Assembly (NCBI GenBank): GCA_023313575.1 | Contig: JAJTTP010000014.1 | Span: 124,001-188,000 of the forward strand | Origin: Eutypella sp. D-1 | Taxonomy: Eukaryota; Ascomycota; Sordariomycetes; Xylariales; Diatrypaceae | DNA: 64,000 nucleotides | Reading direction: 5' to 3' | Part shown: piece by piece, positions 24,901-36,143 of the stretch | Numbering within the stretch: the first letter of the stretch is position 1 | Layout: each line of letters opens with the position of its first letter | Translations under genes and position numbers: made by a program | Notes under the pieces: generated by a model | What the model was told of the DNA's origin: nothing | Seen by the model: the letters and a program-made list of their open reading frames with translations, nothing else | Databases searched by the model: none

Positions 24901-27900
24901 CTCGTACCCTCTAAGATGGGGTGGCCGTCTCCTTCTGCATCGCGGTCTGAAAATTTTTTCTGATCGAATCGTACTAAAGAGAAAAAAAAAAAGGAAAAGC
25001 AGACTTCGTCCTATCTCCTCCCAAGACAAGGGGGGGGTGGTGGGGGACTCGTAGACTGGTAGCTAGTAGTAGTTTGCACCCAGAATCTGCAGGTTTATTA
25101 AAGATGCGACTACTAACTACCCATTACACGAGTAGAGTACTACTAGGTAGGGCGAGCGGGCAAGTTTCGGATGATATGCCCTTTTTGCCAGCCCAAATAT
25201 CACAGGTCCCATTAGCCTGGCAACCTACCTACCTGGTGTCTTTCGTCCCGGAGATTCTTCATGTGGCCTAGTATCGATGTACACACCTAATGTGGCTATG
25301 TGTATAACGAGGTACCTTCTCTTTTGCACATGCCATTGCTTATTGCCTATAAAGATATGCAAGCAAGTAAGTTTGCGCCGTAGGCATCAAGACTTCGCTG
25401 TTACCCGCTTAAGAGAGCCTATTTCGGGTATTAGAGTTTCGTTTCCCTTTATACGAATGCATACGAATGCCATGAATACATAGCACAGACGCAAGTTATG
25501 ATGTTAAATCCGCATGAACTGTAAAATCAACTTTGGAAATGTTACGTATTACTGATATAAAACTTTACCTGGCAAATGGGGTATAATAGGGAAGCTGTAC
25601 TTTATGCACATTATGCACTATTATGCAATCTTAAGCAGCATGTGGTGTACATAGGTACAAGTATGCAGTTAGCAAACTACAGCCTCTCACGGTCCAGAGA
25701 TCCGAGCTAGATGCCGCGTCGGAGCCCACAGGATATAACGGTCGGGGTCACCAGTTTTTCCAAAGTTTTTTCTTCCTTCCCTTTCCTCGCCTCGGAGTGG
25801 TATGTAGTAGTGTATGTTTAAGTAGCCATCTGAGCGGACGACTTCTTGACCAAACCAATGAAACGGCACGAAGATCTGCTACTGGGTACTGTAAGGTAGT
25901 GTGTGTCCCACTCATTTATTCACTATCATCGCTGCGATTCGCTTAGACAGCTAAGCCAAGCTAGACCCGATATAGCTAGTGAGTTCCTAGCTAGATGGCT
26001 GGTTGGCTGGTCGGCTAGATTTAGCGGGCTGCAGAACCGACGTATGTACATACTTCTTCGTACTGAGTAAAAGCAGGCGCAGACGCACACTTTCCTGACT
26101 CGACTTTTGTCGATTATTATTAGACAATGAGAGAGAATCAAGTCCGCTTGAAAAGTTTCCAGGTTGCTAGCTTACTTTGGTGGTGTCGTAGTTTCCGTCG
26201 TGTTAGTGCTCGAGTCGGACGTTTTTCTCTCGGTGGCCCGATGCAAGAAAGAAAAAAAAAATTTCTTCTGGTGTTTTTCTGGCGCACAAATGTAATCAAG
26301 CCAAACAGGTACGTAGCGTAGCATATGTTTTCGCTGACCTATCACATGAGATGATTGCCCCAGGCCCAATTCCCACTTCGAGAGAGAGGTGGTTACCATG
26401 CCAGGAAGATCCTCAGTAATGCTACGAATGATTGGGCAAGTTGAACAATACAGTTTTCCCGACTGGTTACGGGGTACATGATCAAGTGGGTCTTGACGGT
26501 CAATTTTCCTGGAAGCAATTTCCCGCGTTGACCACTCTACCTTTTTTTTTTCTTCTTCAATGTGTAGACACAGGCGGACGTGGTGGTGGAAGGATTGGAA
26601 AGAACCCTGGAATACCTGCCTACCCGGTACGGAGCAGCACGGAGTACCTCGGCCATAATTACATAGTACCTCATCTGGAACTTGGCTGCCTGCCTGGGCA
26701 AAGTTAAGAAATTGTTCCCAGGTTCCCTATTATTCGAAATCGTTGCAAGTGTGCTTCATAATCATCCCAGCGCATAACCCGGAAAGGTACACTAGAAAGG
26801 TACCTTTACAATATCAAGCCTAGGTATTTAGGTGCATCCCCATAAAAAGGAACTTCATAACCCGATATGCGTAGTTGCAGTTATGGATGCATAATAGTGG
26901 ATAAATTCAGGTACCTCTTCTACATAATTACCTCATATCGAAGAAGCCCTGGAGACGAACGCGGGACGCACCTACTGCAGGTGTAGTTTAGTCCGCCAAT
27001 CCGCCTCTATTTGCGCTGTACCCCTAGTACATAGGTCAGCGTCTTTTCCAAGTACCGACGAGGCATATCTCAGCTGCGTAGATACCGAGATGTGTAGGTA
27101 CCTCATGTAGCTGAAATAAGTTTCGCTTCCACCTGGGCAGTCTGCTTGTCTGCTTCCCGATATTCCCCCAGTTCGCAAGGTTCCCCCAAGGTTCCCCAAA
27201 GTTTCCTTCATGGTTGGTCTTTTATGTACCTATGTAGCCTTTCACTGGCTACACCTCGGTTACCTTGTAAATACGTACAGTGGCACACGGTTTCCAAGGT
27301 TGGGGTACTTAGCAGCACAGGTATAATTAGGTACCCAGGATTGTACCCTGAAAACTCAATTGTTCCCAGCGATCTCTTGTTTTGGCTGTTTTTGTCCACC
27401 CCGGGGCCGGTCTTTACTGGACGTATTGTAACTACTAAGTAGCATTCAGTGTAGCATTCAGTGTAGGTACGCATTCACTTGTACATACAATAGGTAGTTA
27501 CATACAATATGTACGTACGAAGTGTAGTGTGATAATCTGAAAGTACATAGGGTTCCAACCTTGATTGAAACGGGGCCCTGCATATACCTCATACACAAGT
27601 GCTCATACATAGTACACACACTCTCTTTCTCTCACACTAAATTTCATCACTCTTTCTTCCACACACATCTCCCACTCTACCCTTCCTCTTCCTCCCCCCT
27701 TCAAAGACAAAACCTCGAAACGAACGAGCCCGCCAATCCCTCCGACCTCGACCGAAATTCATTTTTTGGACGTTGTCGTCGTCAGGTTTCAGGTTTTCCC
27801 TCTTTTCCTTCTTTTTTTTATTTTCCTTCCTTCCTACACGACAATCCCGGGCCCCGGCGAGAGTAAGGAGAAAAACAATTCCCACCTCTCTCTCTCCTCG

Positions 27901-29530
27901 GTCCGTTCGCCTCGAGAGGGGAAACCAACAAGGAAGAAGCAATACCGGTAAAAGAAAGAATCGAGAGTCGTAGTGAAAGAGGAAGCGGAGGAGAGCTTGT
28001 GTGTCTCGCGCTGTGTGTTGTTTGTTGGAGGAAGAGAAAAGTGTGTGTGCGCGTCACTCGACGAAGGACTGTTGTTTTCCAGTTGTCGTTCTTCATGGCC
28101 ACCTAAAAAAAAAGAGTTGGAACGACACGCACGACTCTTTTAAAACTCTGGACTTCCACCACCTAATCGCATCGCGAACGACCTGGGACGCCCGCATCGT
28201 TTTTCCTCTATCTTTTTTTCTCTCCCTATTTGTCACTATCTCGCCAACTGAACGTTATAACCGAACGTCGCGTCGTCGATCGAACACCAAAAGCCGATTA
28301 TCGACTGGCCGACTGACCGTGGACTGTCGATTGTCGATTGCCGACTTCCTATCACTCGTACATACGTCTAAATACTACAGGACAGTGAACAGAGAAAACT
28401 GCGCGAGTAGGGGAACAACGACCTCGACTAGTCATTTCTTTTTTTGCGATCACCGGCATCTCTTTTTCCTTTCAAGCCTGCATTTTCCTTAGGTTAGTAG
28501 ACTCTTCCTCAACGTTTTGCACGTTCGTTTTCCCTTCCAGCCTTCCTTGGTGTCAAGTTTGCCCGGGTCCATCACCCAGTATCATGAGTATAGCGACAAC
28601 ATCGGCAACGAAGCCATGATCTATAGAAGGGGCCCTTCGACGTAAGAGCAGGAACGAGCTTGGCTTTGATCGGCTTGACCGCATAGCCGACCGACCCTTC
28701 GAATCACATACAACCAACCCACAGCATCTAATAGCGACAACAACCACCACCACGGCCATTGCGACCACCACGACCCCCCTTGATCTTCGGAACAATCTCG
28801 CCGCTTTATGTGACCGCTTTGTTCGTCATAATCAACCACCGCGCACTAGACTAGTGGGACGGACATGGACGGACATGGACAATAAGCGTCAACAAAGCCG
28901 TGTTCCGAATCGAGACGATTGACCTTGCCATTCTGGACGCGACTCGGTCTTACAAATTTCTGGATTCTATGAATTTTCTCAATCCCATTGTTCGTGCGTA
29001 TTCAAACAAGGGCAATGTTCGCTAACTTGATCTGCAGTTTTCTAGAGTCTAGAGAATTTTCTTTCCCCTACAGTGTTTTCCTCGACCTCTATATTACCGA
29101 CCACCTCCCTACGACTTTAACCTCTTGATGATCTTCCTGGCCCCGAGCTTGATTAAGGTCTACGATTAGAATCGCCCTTGATCTCATCTCAACTTGACGG
29201 GACTGTCTGCTTTCTGGACCCAACAGCAAGCTGTGCTTGATCTGACCAACCATCTACGCCAGTAAATCGGATCGCATCCCGGTTGTTTGATTCATGGCTC
29301 GGGCATTCCAGTGAGGTTCTCGATAACCTTTCCTCTCCCTACCCACGTCACCCCAACCGCAATTTTTGGCCTTGGAATTGAAAGCCAGCTGTGCCACGGA
29401 CAACCCCGGGCTACTGAGCGCTCTTTTTCACGTGCCTAAAGCGGACCATCCCATTCGACCGAGCTACTCGGCAGAATCTTCTTTTTTTGGGCGGGGATAC
29501 ACGGCGGAATCAACGCCATAAACAGTCATC
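15919..29530. other. 13.6-kb gene-poor region
   Basis: I found no gene, tRNA, rRNA or intact mobile element here. Short motifs of the TAGGTAGGT/ACCTACCTA type recur throughout, for example at 18134-18160, 18731-18746 and 25222-25232. A short hairpin (GAGGTTGGC/GCCAACCTC) lies at about 22942-22976. TTATGCA repeats occur at 25603-25626. ORFs of up to about 140 codons (such as 17030-17437 on minus) lack motifs. The right end, from about 27600, changes to pyrimidine-rich sequence and is probably the leader and promoter of the cyclin gene at 29531. Degraded transposon sequence is possible but I could not name any. Confidence 0.45.
27600..29530 (+). promoter_or_regulatory. Probable long pyrimidine-rich promoter/5' leader of the cyclin gene
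   Basis: Long C/T tracts begin at about 27620 (CTCTCTTTCTCTC, CTTCCTCTTCC) and recur to about 28560. They are typical of sequence around and after transcription starts in filamentous fungi. Several ATGs with short ORFs lie between here and the cyclin start, so upstream ORFs may limit translation if the leader is this long. Only transcript data could fix the start site. This is inference from composition. Confidence 0.4.
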
Positions 29531-30640
29531 ATGCCGGGCGGTGTGTGCGCGGTTCTCGATTACGAGACCGATATGATGGCAGAGTACGTGGCTGAAATGG
29601 CAATGCGGATCATCTTACCCAACGCGACGGTAACCGGCGCTTTCCGCAAATTCGTCTCGCAGATCTTGACATCCACTCGTCTCCCTAGCACCACTATCCT
29701 GCTGGGCATGAACTACTTGGCGAAGAGGGTCAACTCACTCAACGCTGCTGGCCAGTTCAAGCCACAGGAGGGCGAGGCTTGGAGGATGCTCACCGTCGCC
29801 TTGCTCCTGGGCAGCAAGTTCCTCGACGACAACACCTTCCAGAACCGATCGTGGTCTGAAGTTAGCGGCATTCCCGTTGCCGAGCTTAACACGATGGAGC
29901 ACCAGTGGCTAGGTCATATCGGCTGGGTTCTCTACGTAAACCTTGACAGAAGCCACGACTTTAATGCCTGGCTGAAGAACTGGCAAGATTGGCAGGATAC
30001 CAAGAAGAAGCAGCAACTGCAGAAGAAACAACAGCAGTCGCAGGCTTTGGCTCGCGAGAGACTCGCACCGATCCTGACGTCGATCCGACACGAACCCGTC
30101 AGAACTCACCACCCGTTGCTCTACGAGGGCTGGACACCCGAGGAGATTGCCGAGTACGACCGTGCCAACATGCAGGCTTTGACTGCGTCGGCCAAGGCAG
30201 GTTCGACCTACCGTCCCCGCGAAGGTTCCTGGTCAGGCCGCTATCCCAACATGTGGTCCCAGGCTCAGGCGCCCTTGACACCTCCGGATTCAGGCTATGG
30301 TACTCCCGAGTATTTGAACTCGGCCACCTCGGTCAATGCTCAGTACAATGAATGGTTTAACCAGGCCGTTGCCGCCAGCAACTACAACCGCGACTACCAC
30401 CGCGAGTATAACCAAGACTATAGCCGAGATTACAATCGTGGTTATCAGCAGTCAAGCGGCCACAATTATGGCTCAAGACGTGGTTCCCAGCACCCTCCGT
30501 ACTTCAACAGCTATAGCCACAATCACTGGGACTCGACAGTGGCGGAGTGCAACTGCTCCCATTGCGTGGTAGCGATGCACTCCAAACCTCCTCACTACTT
30601 CCATCAGCATCACGCTTATGGTCAGCCCGTCATGGGCTAA
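29531..30640 (+). CDS. Cyclin, Clg1-like (Pho85-type cyclin partner)
   Basis: Single exon of 369 residues, starting in CATCATGCC. A cyclin box covers about residues 35-145; it includes FRKFVSQILTSTRLPSTTILLGMNYLAKRV and ALLLGSKFLDDNTFQNRSWSEVSG, the pattern of Pho80/Pcl-type cyclins. The order of segments and the extended C-terminus resemble fungal Clg1 proteins, which bind Pho85-family kinases and have been tied to autophagy and sexual development in yeasts. After the box comes a coiled Lys/Gln stretch (KKKQQLQKKQQQ, about 157-169). Next is a Tyr/Asn/Arg-rich repeat (NYNRDYHREYNQDYSRDYNR, about 281-300) and a His-rich end with CNCSHC. The tail is low complexity and likely disordered. Regulation may involve the long leader upstream. 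Confidence 0.87.
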   Translation: MPGGVCAVLDYETDMMAEYVAEMAMRIILPNATVTGAFRKFVSQILTSTRLPSTTILLGMNYLAKRVNSLNAAGQFKPQEGEAWRMLTVALLLGSKFLDDNTFQNRSWSEVSGIPVAELNTMEHQWLGHIGWVLYVNLDRSHDFNAWLKNWQDWQDTKKKQQLQKKQQQSQALARERLAPILTSIRHEPVRTHHPLLYEGWTPEEIAEYDRANMQALTASAKAGSTYRPREGSWSGRYPNMWSQAQAPLTPPDSGYGTPEYLNSATSVNAQYNEWFNQAVAASNYNRDYHREYNQDYSRDYNRGYQQSSGHNYGSRRGSQHPPYFNSYSHNHWDSTVAECNCSHCVVAMHSKPPHYFHQHHAYGQPVMG

Positions 30641-32374
30641 AGAAAACTATTGACCTGTTCTTCTCGTCAGATATTCCCTCCCGGTGGAGGCGAAGACACA
30701 GAGCAATAGTTTGTGTGTCTTGTTATGCTCAAGTTTGGAAGAGCTTGGGCGTTTGCGAAGACTAATGTTGACGAGTCCATTTCGACGTTTCGTTACGGTA
30801 TATTTCAGGAACATACATTTTGCTTTTCAGATACCCTAGGAGTTTCCGGAGGCAGGCATCGGGCTGCCGACCTTGAATTTGAGACACTTTTTGAGGATCG
30901 ACTTGACCACAATCTTGCTGGGCTACCGAATGCACGCGGAATCTTGCTCTCGCGGCCAGAGAATGGAACCTTCTCATGAAAACCCTCGAGCCGACTACTC
31001 CGTTTGGCACGATCGCCCTTTGCCTCGATCGACGGTACTACTTTTTTTTCACCTTAACGACCTTGCATTCCTAATATCCTAATTGGCGTTTTAATGATTT
31101 ATCATGGATCCGGCGTTGTTCCTTTTGTCATAGATTCCTCGGTTCAGATTACATACTTCCGCGGTCGATGAAAAAAAAGTTGAGAGGTTTGTTTGGCGTT
31201 GCAAAAAAAGAATAGGCCTACCAACACTCGATCCATCGGCTGCTTTTCTTCTACACTACTATGTATGACGGGCCATAGATCCTAGAACTGTCACCGGATG
31301 GCGCGGCGTCATCGGATCACGTCCATGTCCATCGAGCCCGACTATCTACTTGAGCCTCAAGCACTGCTCGAGACTTAATCACCTGCGTGCGCCGACTGAT
31401 GTCGACGTGAGAGCCCCCTTTGGATAGTTGGGCATCATAGGGGTGATGAACTATCTACGCACAATGTGCACTGCAGCATGTCCCGCCATTTCTCTGAGGC
31501 GCTTGATCTGTGCTCTTTGGACCCGGGTATTACAACTACTTTGGCAGGGTGGTTTCCTCGGTTGGTGGCGGTTGTGCTCAGGAAGAACACTACATTCATT
31601 TTTCTTCTGCCCCTACGTGTTACAGTATTATTTCGGTTTTGTTTCCTTCACCTTCATCGTGTCCTTGCACGATTTACTCTCGTCAAGGCGCCACTGACAA
31701 GTCATTTCGCTTTTGAGTTGTTACGGTTTATTTTCCCCCATTATCAAGTTCTGTTTATTCCCCCAATCCTAAGTTTTTCCGGTTCATGGCCCATTTCACT
31801 GGGGTTTTATGTTTCTTGTCGGGACGGCATTCGATGGTTAAAAAGAGGGGGTTTGCGGGCTTGGGTGGCTATGGGGTGTGTGGGTTTGTCTGTGTGGAGT
31901 CGATTGCTTTCCTCACCCTGTGAACTGTTGCTTCACTTTTTTTATGATCGGCATGAGGATTTCACACGGTGATGTTTGGGGCTCGATTGTTGGCCATTAT
32001 TACCTTCTGGATTTGCATTAAGGGCCCGAGGCCTCACTGAACAACGGTGGCCGGAACTTGCACAGAAGAGGAAATTTTTTGTGGTTTGGGGCCTCCCCCC
32101 AATTTTATTTTACTTTTTTTTCTCCTTCTCGAGAGGCGGAGAGCAAAAATGCTTACCCTAGGACGCCGGTACTTCATGTTCTGCTGCTGGATATTTGGTT
32201 TCCCCCATGCCGTACGTCCATCCCTAAAAAAAGAGAAAATACGAGCAGAGATCCAGACCCCTCGGCGTCGTGTGCATTTTTGCGCTTTTTCAGCAGCATA
32301 TATGCAACGATTCAACCTACAAAACCCACAGAACTAGATTTCAGAAGATGAGAAAAAAAACCGAATAAAGAAAC

Positions 32375-32398
32375 GAAACCTCGCAAAAGCGAGGTTTC
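32375..32398. repeat. Perfect 10-bp inverted repeat with 4-nt loop
   Basis: GAAACCTCGC, then AAAA, then GCGAGGTTTC. The arms are exact complements and would form a stable hairpin in RNA from either strand. It sits 1.7 kb downstream of the cyclin stop with A-rich sequence on one side and T-rich on the other. Function unknown. Confidence 0.8.
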
Positions 32399-33096
32399 TT
32401 ATACCAACTTTCTCTCTTTCGTCCCTTTCGTTTTTTTTCTTTGCCGCCTTCGAGAGTGACTGTCACAATTAAACGACGACCCAGCAGTCACCCAGCCTGC
32501 TCTATGGAGTTTTCCAAGTGCCGCGCGACCGAGCGGATCGTCCAAGTGCTGGGATTATATCCCGTTTCTTTTTTATCTTTTTTTCCCCCCCATTTATTCT
32601 TTCCTAAGTGTGAGGTGGAGAGCATTGCGTGCTCGACCTGGCTTTTCCGTCTTAAATTCTGCGTCTTTATCTTAAATCTATGGTTATGGTGATGTATTAA
32701 GGATTTCCCGGGCGGAGACTCTCACTTAAAACGCAGTCTTCAGAAGAGAAGTTATCATAACGACAGCATGTATATTGACTGAGAACGGAAACGGGGGGAT
32801 GCATCGATACTGGGAGGGAGGGAGGGAAGGGGTTTGCCGACGATGAGGATGGGGGTGCATATTTAGGCGAGTGTAGGATAGTCGTTCGCGTCTGGCTTTG
32901 GTTTTTCTTTTTTTTCTTTTTCTTTTCTTTACCTTTTTACTTCGCTTCTTTTCCTTCCCTTTCCATTTCCCCCCCTTTACCGTAGAAATCATGCATGGCA
33001 GCACGGCAGGCACTACATCGGGCGGGTTTTCTGGTTTTTTTTGGTGTTTTTTTTTTCTTTACTTCTTTATCTTCATCAATGATACCCATATATACA

Positions 33097-33120
33097 TACA
33101 CACACACACACACACACACA
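33097..33120. repeat. (CA)12 microsatellite
   Basis: Twelve CA dinucleotides within an AT/AC-rich stretch (flanked by TATACATA and TACATACC). Confidence 0.9.
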
Positions 33121-33422
33121 TACATACCTAAACAATAACATTTTCGTGTACATATATATATGACAATTTGCACACAGCAGCAAGCATTGCATACTTGATA
33201 CGCATTACCTGCATGTATAAAGTGAGTCGAGTTGAACAGCCGTAGATCTTGGTCTAGTGGGTTAGTTGAAGTAGTTCCCTTACGACAGAGACAGGACAGC
33301 CCAGACGACATCGGTCGGGTTCTATAATAACTGGGACTCGGTGACGTCTGCTGTCCATAGGTCAAGGCTCTTGCTTGCTCTGCTCTCTTCTGCTGAGGGG
33401 AAGAAGAACGTTACATGATGCC

Positions 33423-33450
33423 TGGCTGGCTGGCTGGCTGGCTGGCTGGC
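33423..33450. repeat. (TGGC)7 tandem repeat
   Basis: Seven perfect TGGC units in intergenic sequence. Shorter TGGC runs occur elsewhere in the window (for example 20626-20642), so the unit is common in this genome. Confidence 0.9.
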
Positions 33451-34226
33451 AACCCGTACATACATACCCACCCAGCAAATGGGAGAACCTAACCCCGCGA
33501 AAGTACATAACATGTTTGATTTGCAAGTTTGTTTGCTAACTTCCATGCTAACACAACAACGTAACTAATTAACTACCGACCCAGCTCAGCTGAGCTGTGC
33601 ATACGAAGAAGCACTTAGCTATGAAATTTTTTTTCCTATGTGTGAAGGTTCTCCATCCAAATCCTCGTACTACTTACTTACTGGCTGGCTTGGTTCATCC
33701 ACTCTCGTAGCTTTAGGGGGAGGGGGGAGCGGGGGACCCGCTCCCGAGCCTGCTCCACTTAGGAGGCGCGCCGCCCCTGATGCTCCTTATTAGGGCCTCG
33801 TTATTAGAGTCAAAAGAGTGTGCTGCTTGTTTAGGGCTACATAACCCCCTCTCCCCTGACTAGACCAAACCAAACCAAAACCGTACTACCGAGCAAACCG
33901 CATCGTCGTCTGCCAAGTGTGAAGACGGGACCACACAACAACAGTAAAATAGGGCATGCAAACTAGGCCATTGGCGAGGGGATGAGACGGGGACGTATGT
34001 GCGCTCTTGTGTGGTGAAAATGTAAAAAGTGAAGTGAAGTGAAGTAAAGTAAAGCTTTGGCTCCTGCATATGCGCCCCCCTTCCCCCTCTCTCGGCCCGA
34101 TACACAGAGTGGTCTGTCCTATCTCTTTGATACGAAGCCGCGACACGCAAACATGCCATGGGGCCTAAGTAGTCCAGTAACCACGCAGTATCGTCATCGT
34201 CGGCTTAGGTAGCTAAGTCAAAGCTT

Positions 34227-34369
34227 GCCCGGATGGTCTAGCGGTATGATTCTCGCTTAGGGTTTCTCTTTTCCCAAAGAAAACGCTTTTTCCTAAGTAT
34301 AAATACTGGGTTCCCCTTGCTGGGTGCGTGGTATGCGAGAGGTCCCAGGTTCGATCCCTGGTTCGGGCC
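34227..34369 (+). tRNA. tRNA-Pro (anticodon AGG) with a 71-nt intron
   Basis: The acceptor stem pairs GCCCGGA (34227-34233) with TTCGGGC (34362-34368, one G-T pair). The A box is TGGTCTAGCGG and the B box GGTTCGATCCC. The T stem is CCAGG/CCTGG. The anticodon stem is CTCGC/GCGAG with loop TTAGGGT, anticodon AGG at 34259-34261. The intron, 34263-34333, sits one base 3' of the anticodon, the usual position for nuclear tRNA introns. Removing it leaves TCTCGCTTAGGGTGCGAGA, the standard tRNA-Pro arm. At 71 nt the intron is long for a fungal tRNA. A pol III terminator T5 follows at 34382-34386. CCA is not encoded, as expected. Confidence 0.93.
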
Positions 34370-34921
34370 TGTGAAAGCTTCCTTTTTGGGGGTTTAGGGT
34401 TTGGGGAGGGGTTTTCCAGTTCGTGTCTTTTTTTCTCTTTTGACTGCGTTATTTTTCTTCTGCTTTTTTCTTCTTCCTTTTTTTTTTCTTTCCCTCCGCG
34501 CTTATTGTATTCGTAAGATCTGGATACACCTCGCCCCTAGTGATATGTTGTATCTCGCTTCGGGCGTCTAGTCGGATATATATAGAACATCCGAAGGATC
34601 CACAGACAAGCAAGCAAGCAAAGAGATGGGCAGACTGACGATAGACTCGTGCTACTTGAATGGGCGGAGAGCTGAAGCAGTCATGCATTGTATGCATACA
34701 AGTCAGGGCTACTGAGTGAGCGACGAACGGGACCTCACCAGGCGCTCGTGGTACGATACCTTCATAAGGTAAAGATAACGCCGTAGATGAGTATACACGC
34801 CCCAAGCACAGTGACATTCCAATCACGAGGAGTCATCGACGCCATGGAGTTTGAAGAATAGATAGTATTTATTGTATATGATCAAGATAGCACAAGGACA
34901 TGTAAAAACCCTGACCGGCTC
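34370..34921. other. Intergenic region between tRNA-Pro and the GH43 gene
   Basis: This stretch has the pol III terminator and T/C-rich sequence at 34425-34495; the rest is without features. The GH43 3' untranslated region lies at the right end. Confidence 0.4.
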
Positions 34922-36143
34922 CTACGGGAACGCCGCCTTGACCGCATCATACTCCTTCTGGTTCAAAGGGGTAACGGAGCCATGCTTGAGACCGCTCGGG
35001 AATCCGTTGGTGCTCGCGGGCTGCCAGCTGCCGGGGGCCTTGATATCGGAGCTCTGGTAGGGGACGTACTGGGTATAATCGTCGAGAAACAGGTGGTAGA
35101 GGCCCGGGGTAGCGTTATCGGCGAACGAGGCGGGGCCCTCGCGGGGACTCTCGTCGCGCACGTAACCCCGGACCCGGGTCCAGGCGCCGAAGAGCCCGGC
35201 CTCCGTCGTCGTCTCCACGTATACCTGGTTCGTGGTCTCGTTCTTGATAAAGCGGGCCCACGTCGCGCCGCCATCCGCGGACCCCAGCTTCTGGAACTCC
35301 TGATCGATCACCGGTGTGTTCGCCGGCGCTAGGTAATCCTCGGGTGCGCCGAAGGATGCGAAGTCCCGCGTCGTCGCGTGTCGGATCCGGTCGAGATTCG
35401 CCGTCCCCGTGTGCGACCCGTCTGATGATGCGTAGTGTCGCGCCGCCCAGAACACGTGGTACTCCGACGTCGCGTCGTCCCAGACCGCCGACGGCGCCCA
35501 CGCCATGCCCGCCGTGTCCGTCTCGACACTACGTAGTGAGGGGATAGCGAATCAGCCATGGGGATTTCTCACAATCGCTTTCGCCCATATCATTTATGGG
35601 TTATGTTGGCGGTTTCACTTACGTTTGTAGGCTGGGCTCGGACCAGTCGACCAGGTTGCTCGACTTCCATACCACGAGGCCCCGGCTGCCCTGCCTCGTG
35701 GCCACGTCCCAGTTGAAGCCGGCAGCGTTTATGTCGAGATCTATAGTTAGAGCGCGTTAGACCGTAGCCATCACCAAAACCACATCAACACCACATCACA
35801 CTCTGCACCGTCAAATCACAGACGCGGAAAGGAATAAAAAAAAAAAAAGCTTACCGGTGGCTATGAGGAAGAACTCGTCGCGGGCGGCGTTGGTAGTCAG
35901 GAAGACATCGCGCACGCCCTTGGTGCCGACGGTGGACGCGAGCACGGGCTTGCCGCCGTTCAGGGCGCGGAAGCTGGTCGCGCTGTTTCCGTCCGACAGG
36001 TACCAGTGCACCTTGGGGTCGGCGTCGGTAAACGTCGAGATCAGGTAGCCCACGTACTCCGAGGTCTGGCGCGCGCTCGGCGCGCCCATCACCGCGGTCG
36101 CGGCCGAGAGGGCGGCGGCGACGAACGTCGATACCGCGCGCAT
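34922..36143 (-). CDS. Secreted glycoside hydrolase family 43 protein
   Basis: Exons on the minus strand are 36143-35855, 35740-35623 and 35528-34922, giving 337 residues. The N-terminus [20 protein letters not shown] is a clear signal peptide, cut near residue 20-22. The rest fits the five-bladed beta-propeller of GH43. Visible motifs are [10 protein letters not shown] (blade 1), FLIATDLDI across the first join, [25 protein letters not shown], and REGPASF, where the Glu of EGP is the expected general acid. GH43 enzymes cleave arabinose or xylose from plant polysaccharides outside the cell. The exact activity (arabinofuranosidase, xylosidase or arabinanase) cannot be told from this. WAPS replaces the commoner WAPE, and the first-blade catalytic Asp is not certain, so activity itself should not be assumed. 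Introns are 114 and 94 nt. Confidence 0.88.

Larger units (their letters stand above)
30641..34226. other. Intergenic region: cyclin 3' region, hairpin, microsatellites
   Basis: T-rich sequence follows the cyclin stop. It contains a perfect 10-bp stem with an AAAA loop at 32375-32398, a (CA)n run at 33097-33120, and seven tandem TGGC units at 33423-33450. The longest ORF (31466-31972, plus) reads as hydrophobic low-complexity translation of T-rich DNA and is not supported. Short runs of A and T are common. Confidence 0.45.

Noticed and set aside
28001..28492. Plus-strand ORF of 163 codons before the cyclin gene
   Set aside because: Low-complexity and Ser/Thr/Arg-rich; it lies in the probable cyclin leader and shows no family features. 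Could at most be an upstream ORF.
31466..31972. Plus-strand open frame of 168 codons downstream of the cyclin gene
   Set aside because: Hydrophobic Phe/Leu-rich translation of T-rich DNA, no motif, and two other overlapping frames are open as well.
33423..33450. Possible CRISPR-like or satellite array
   Set aside because: Only a 4-bp microsatellite without spacers.
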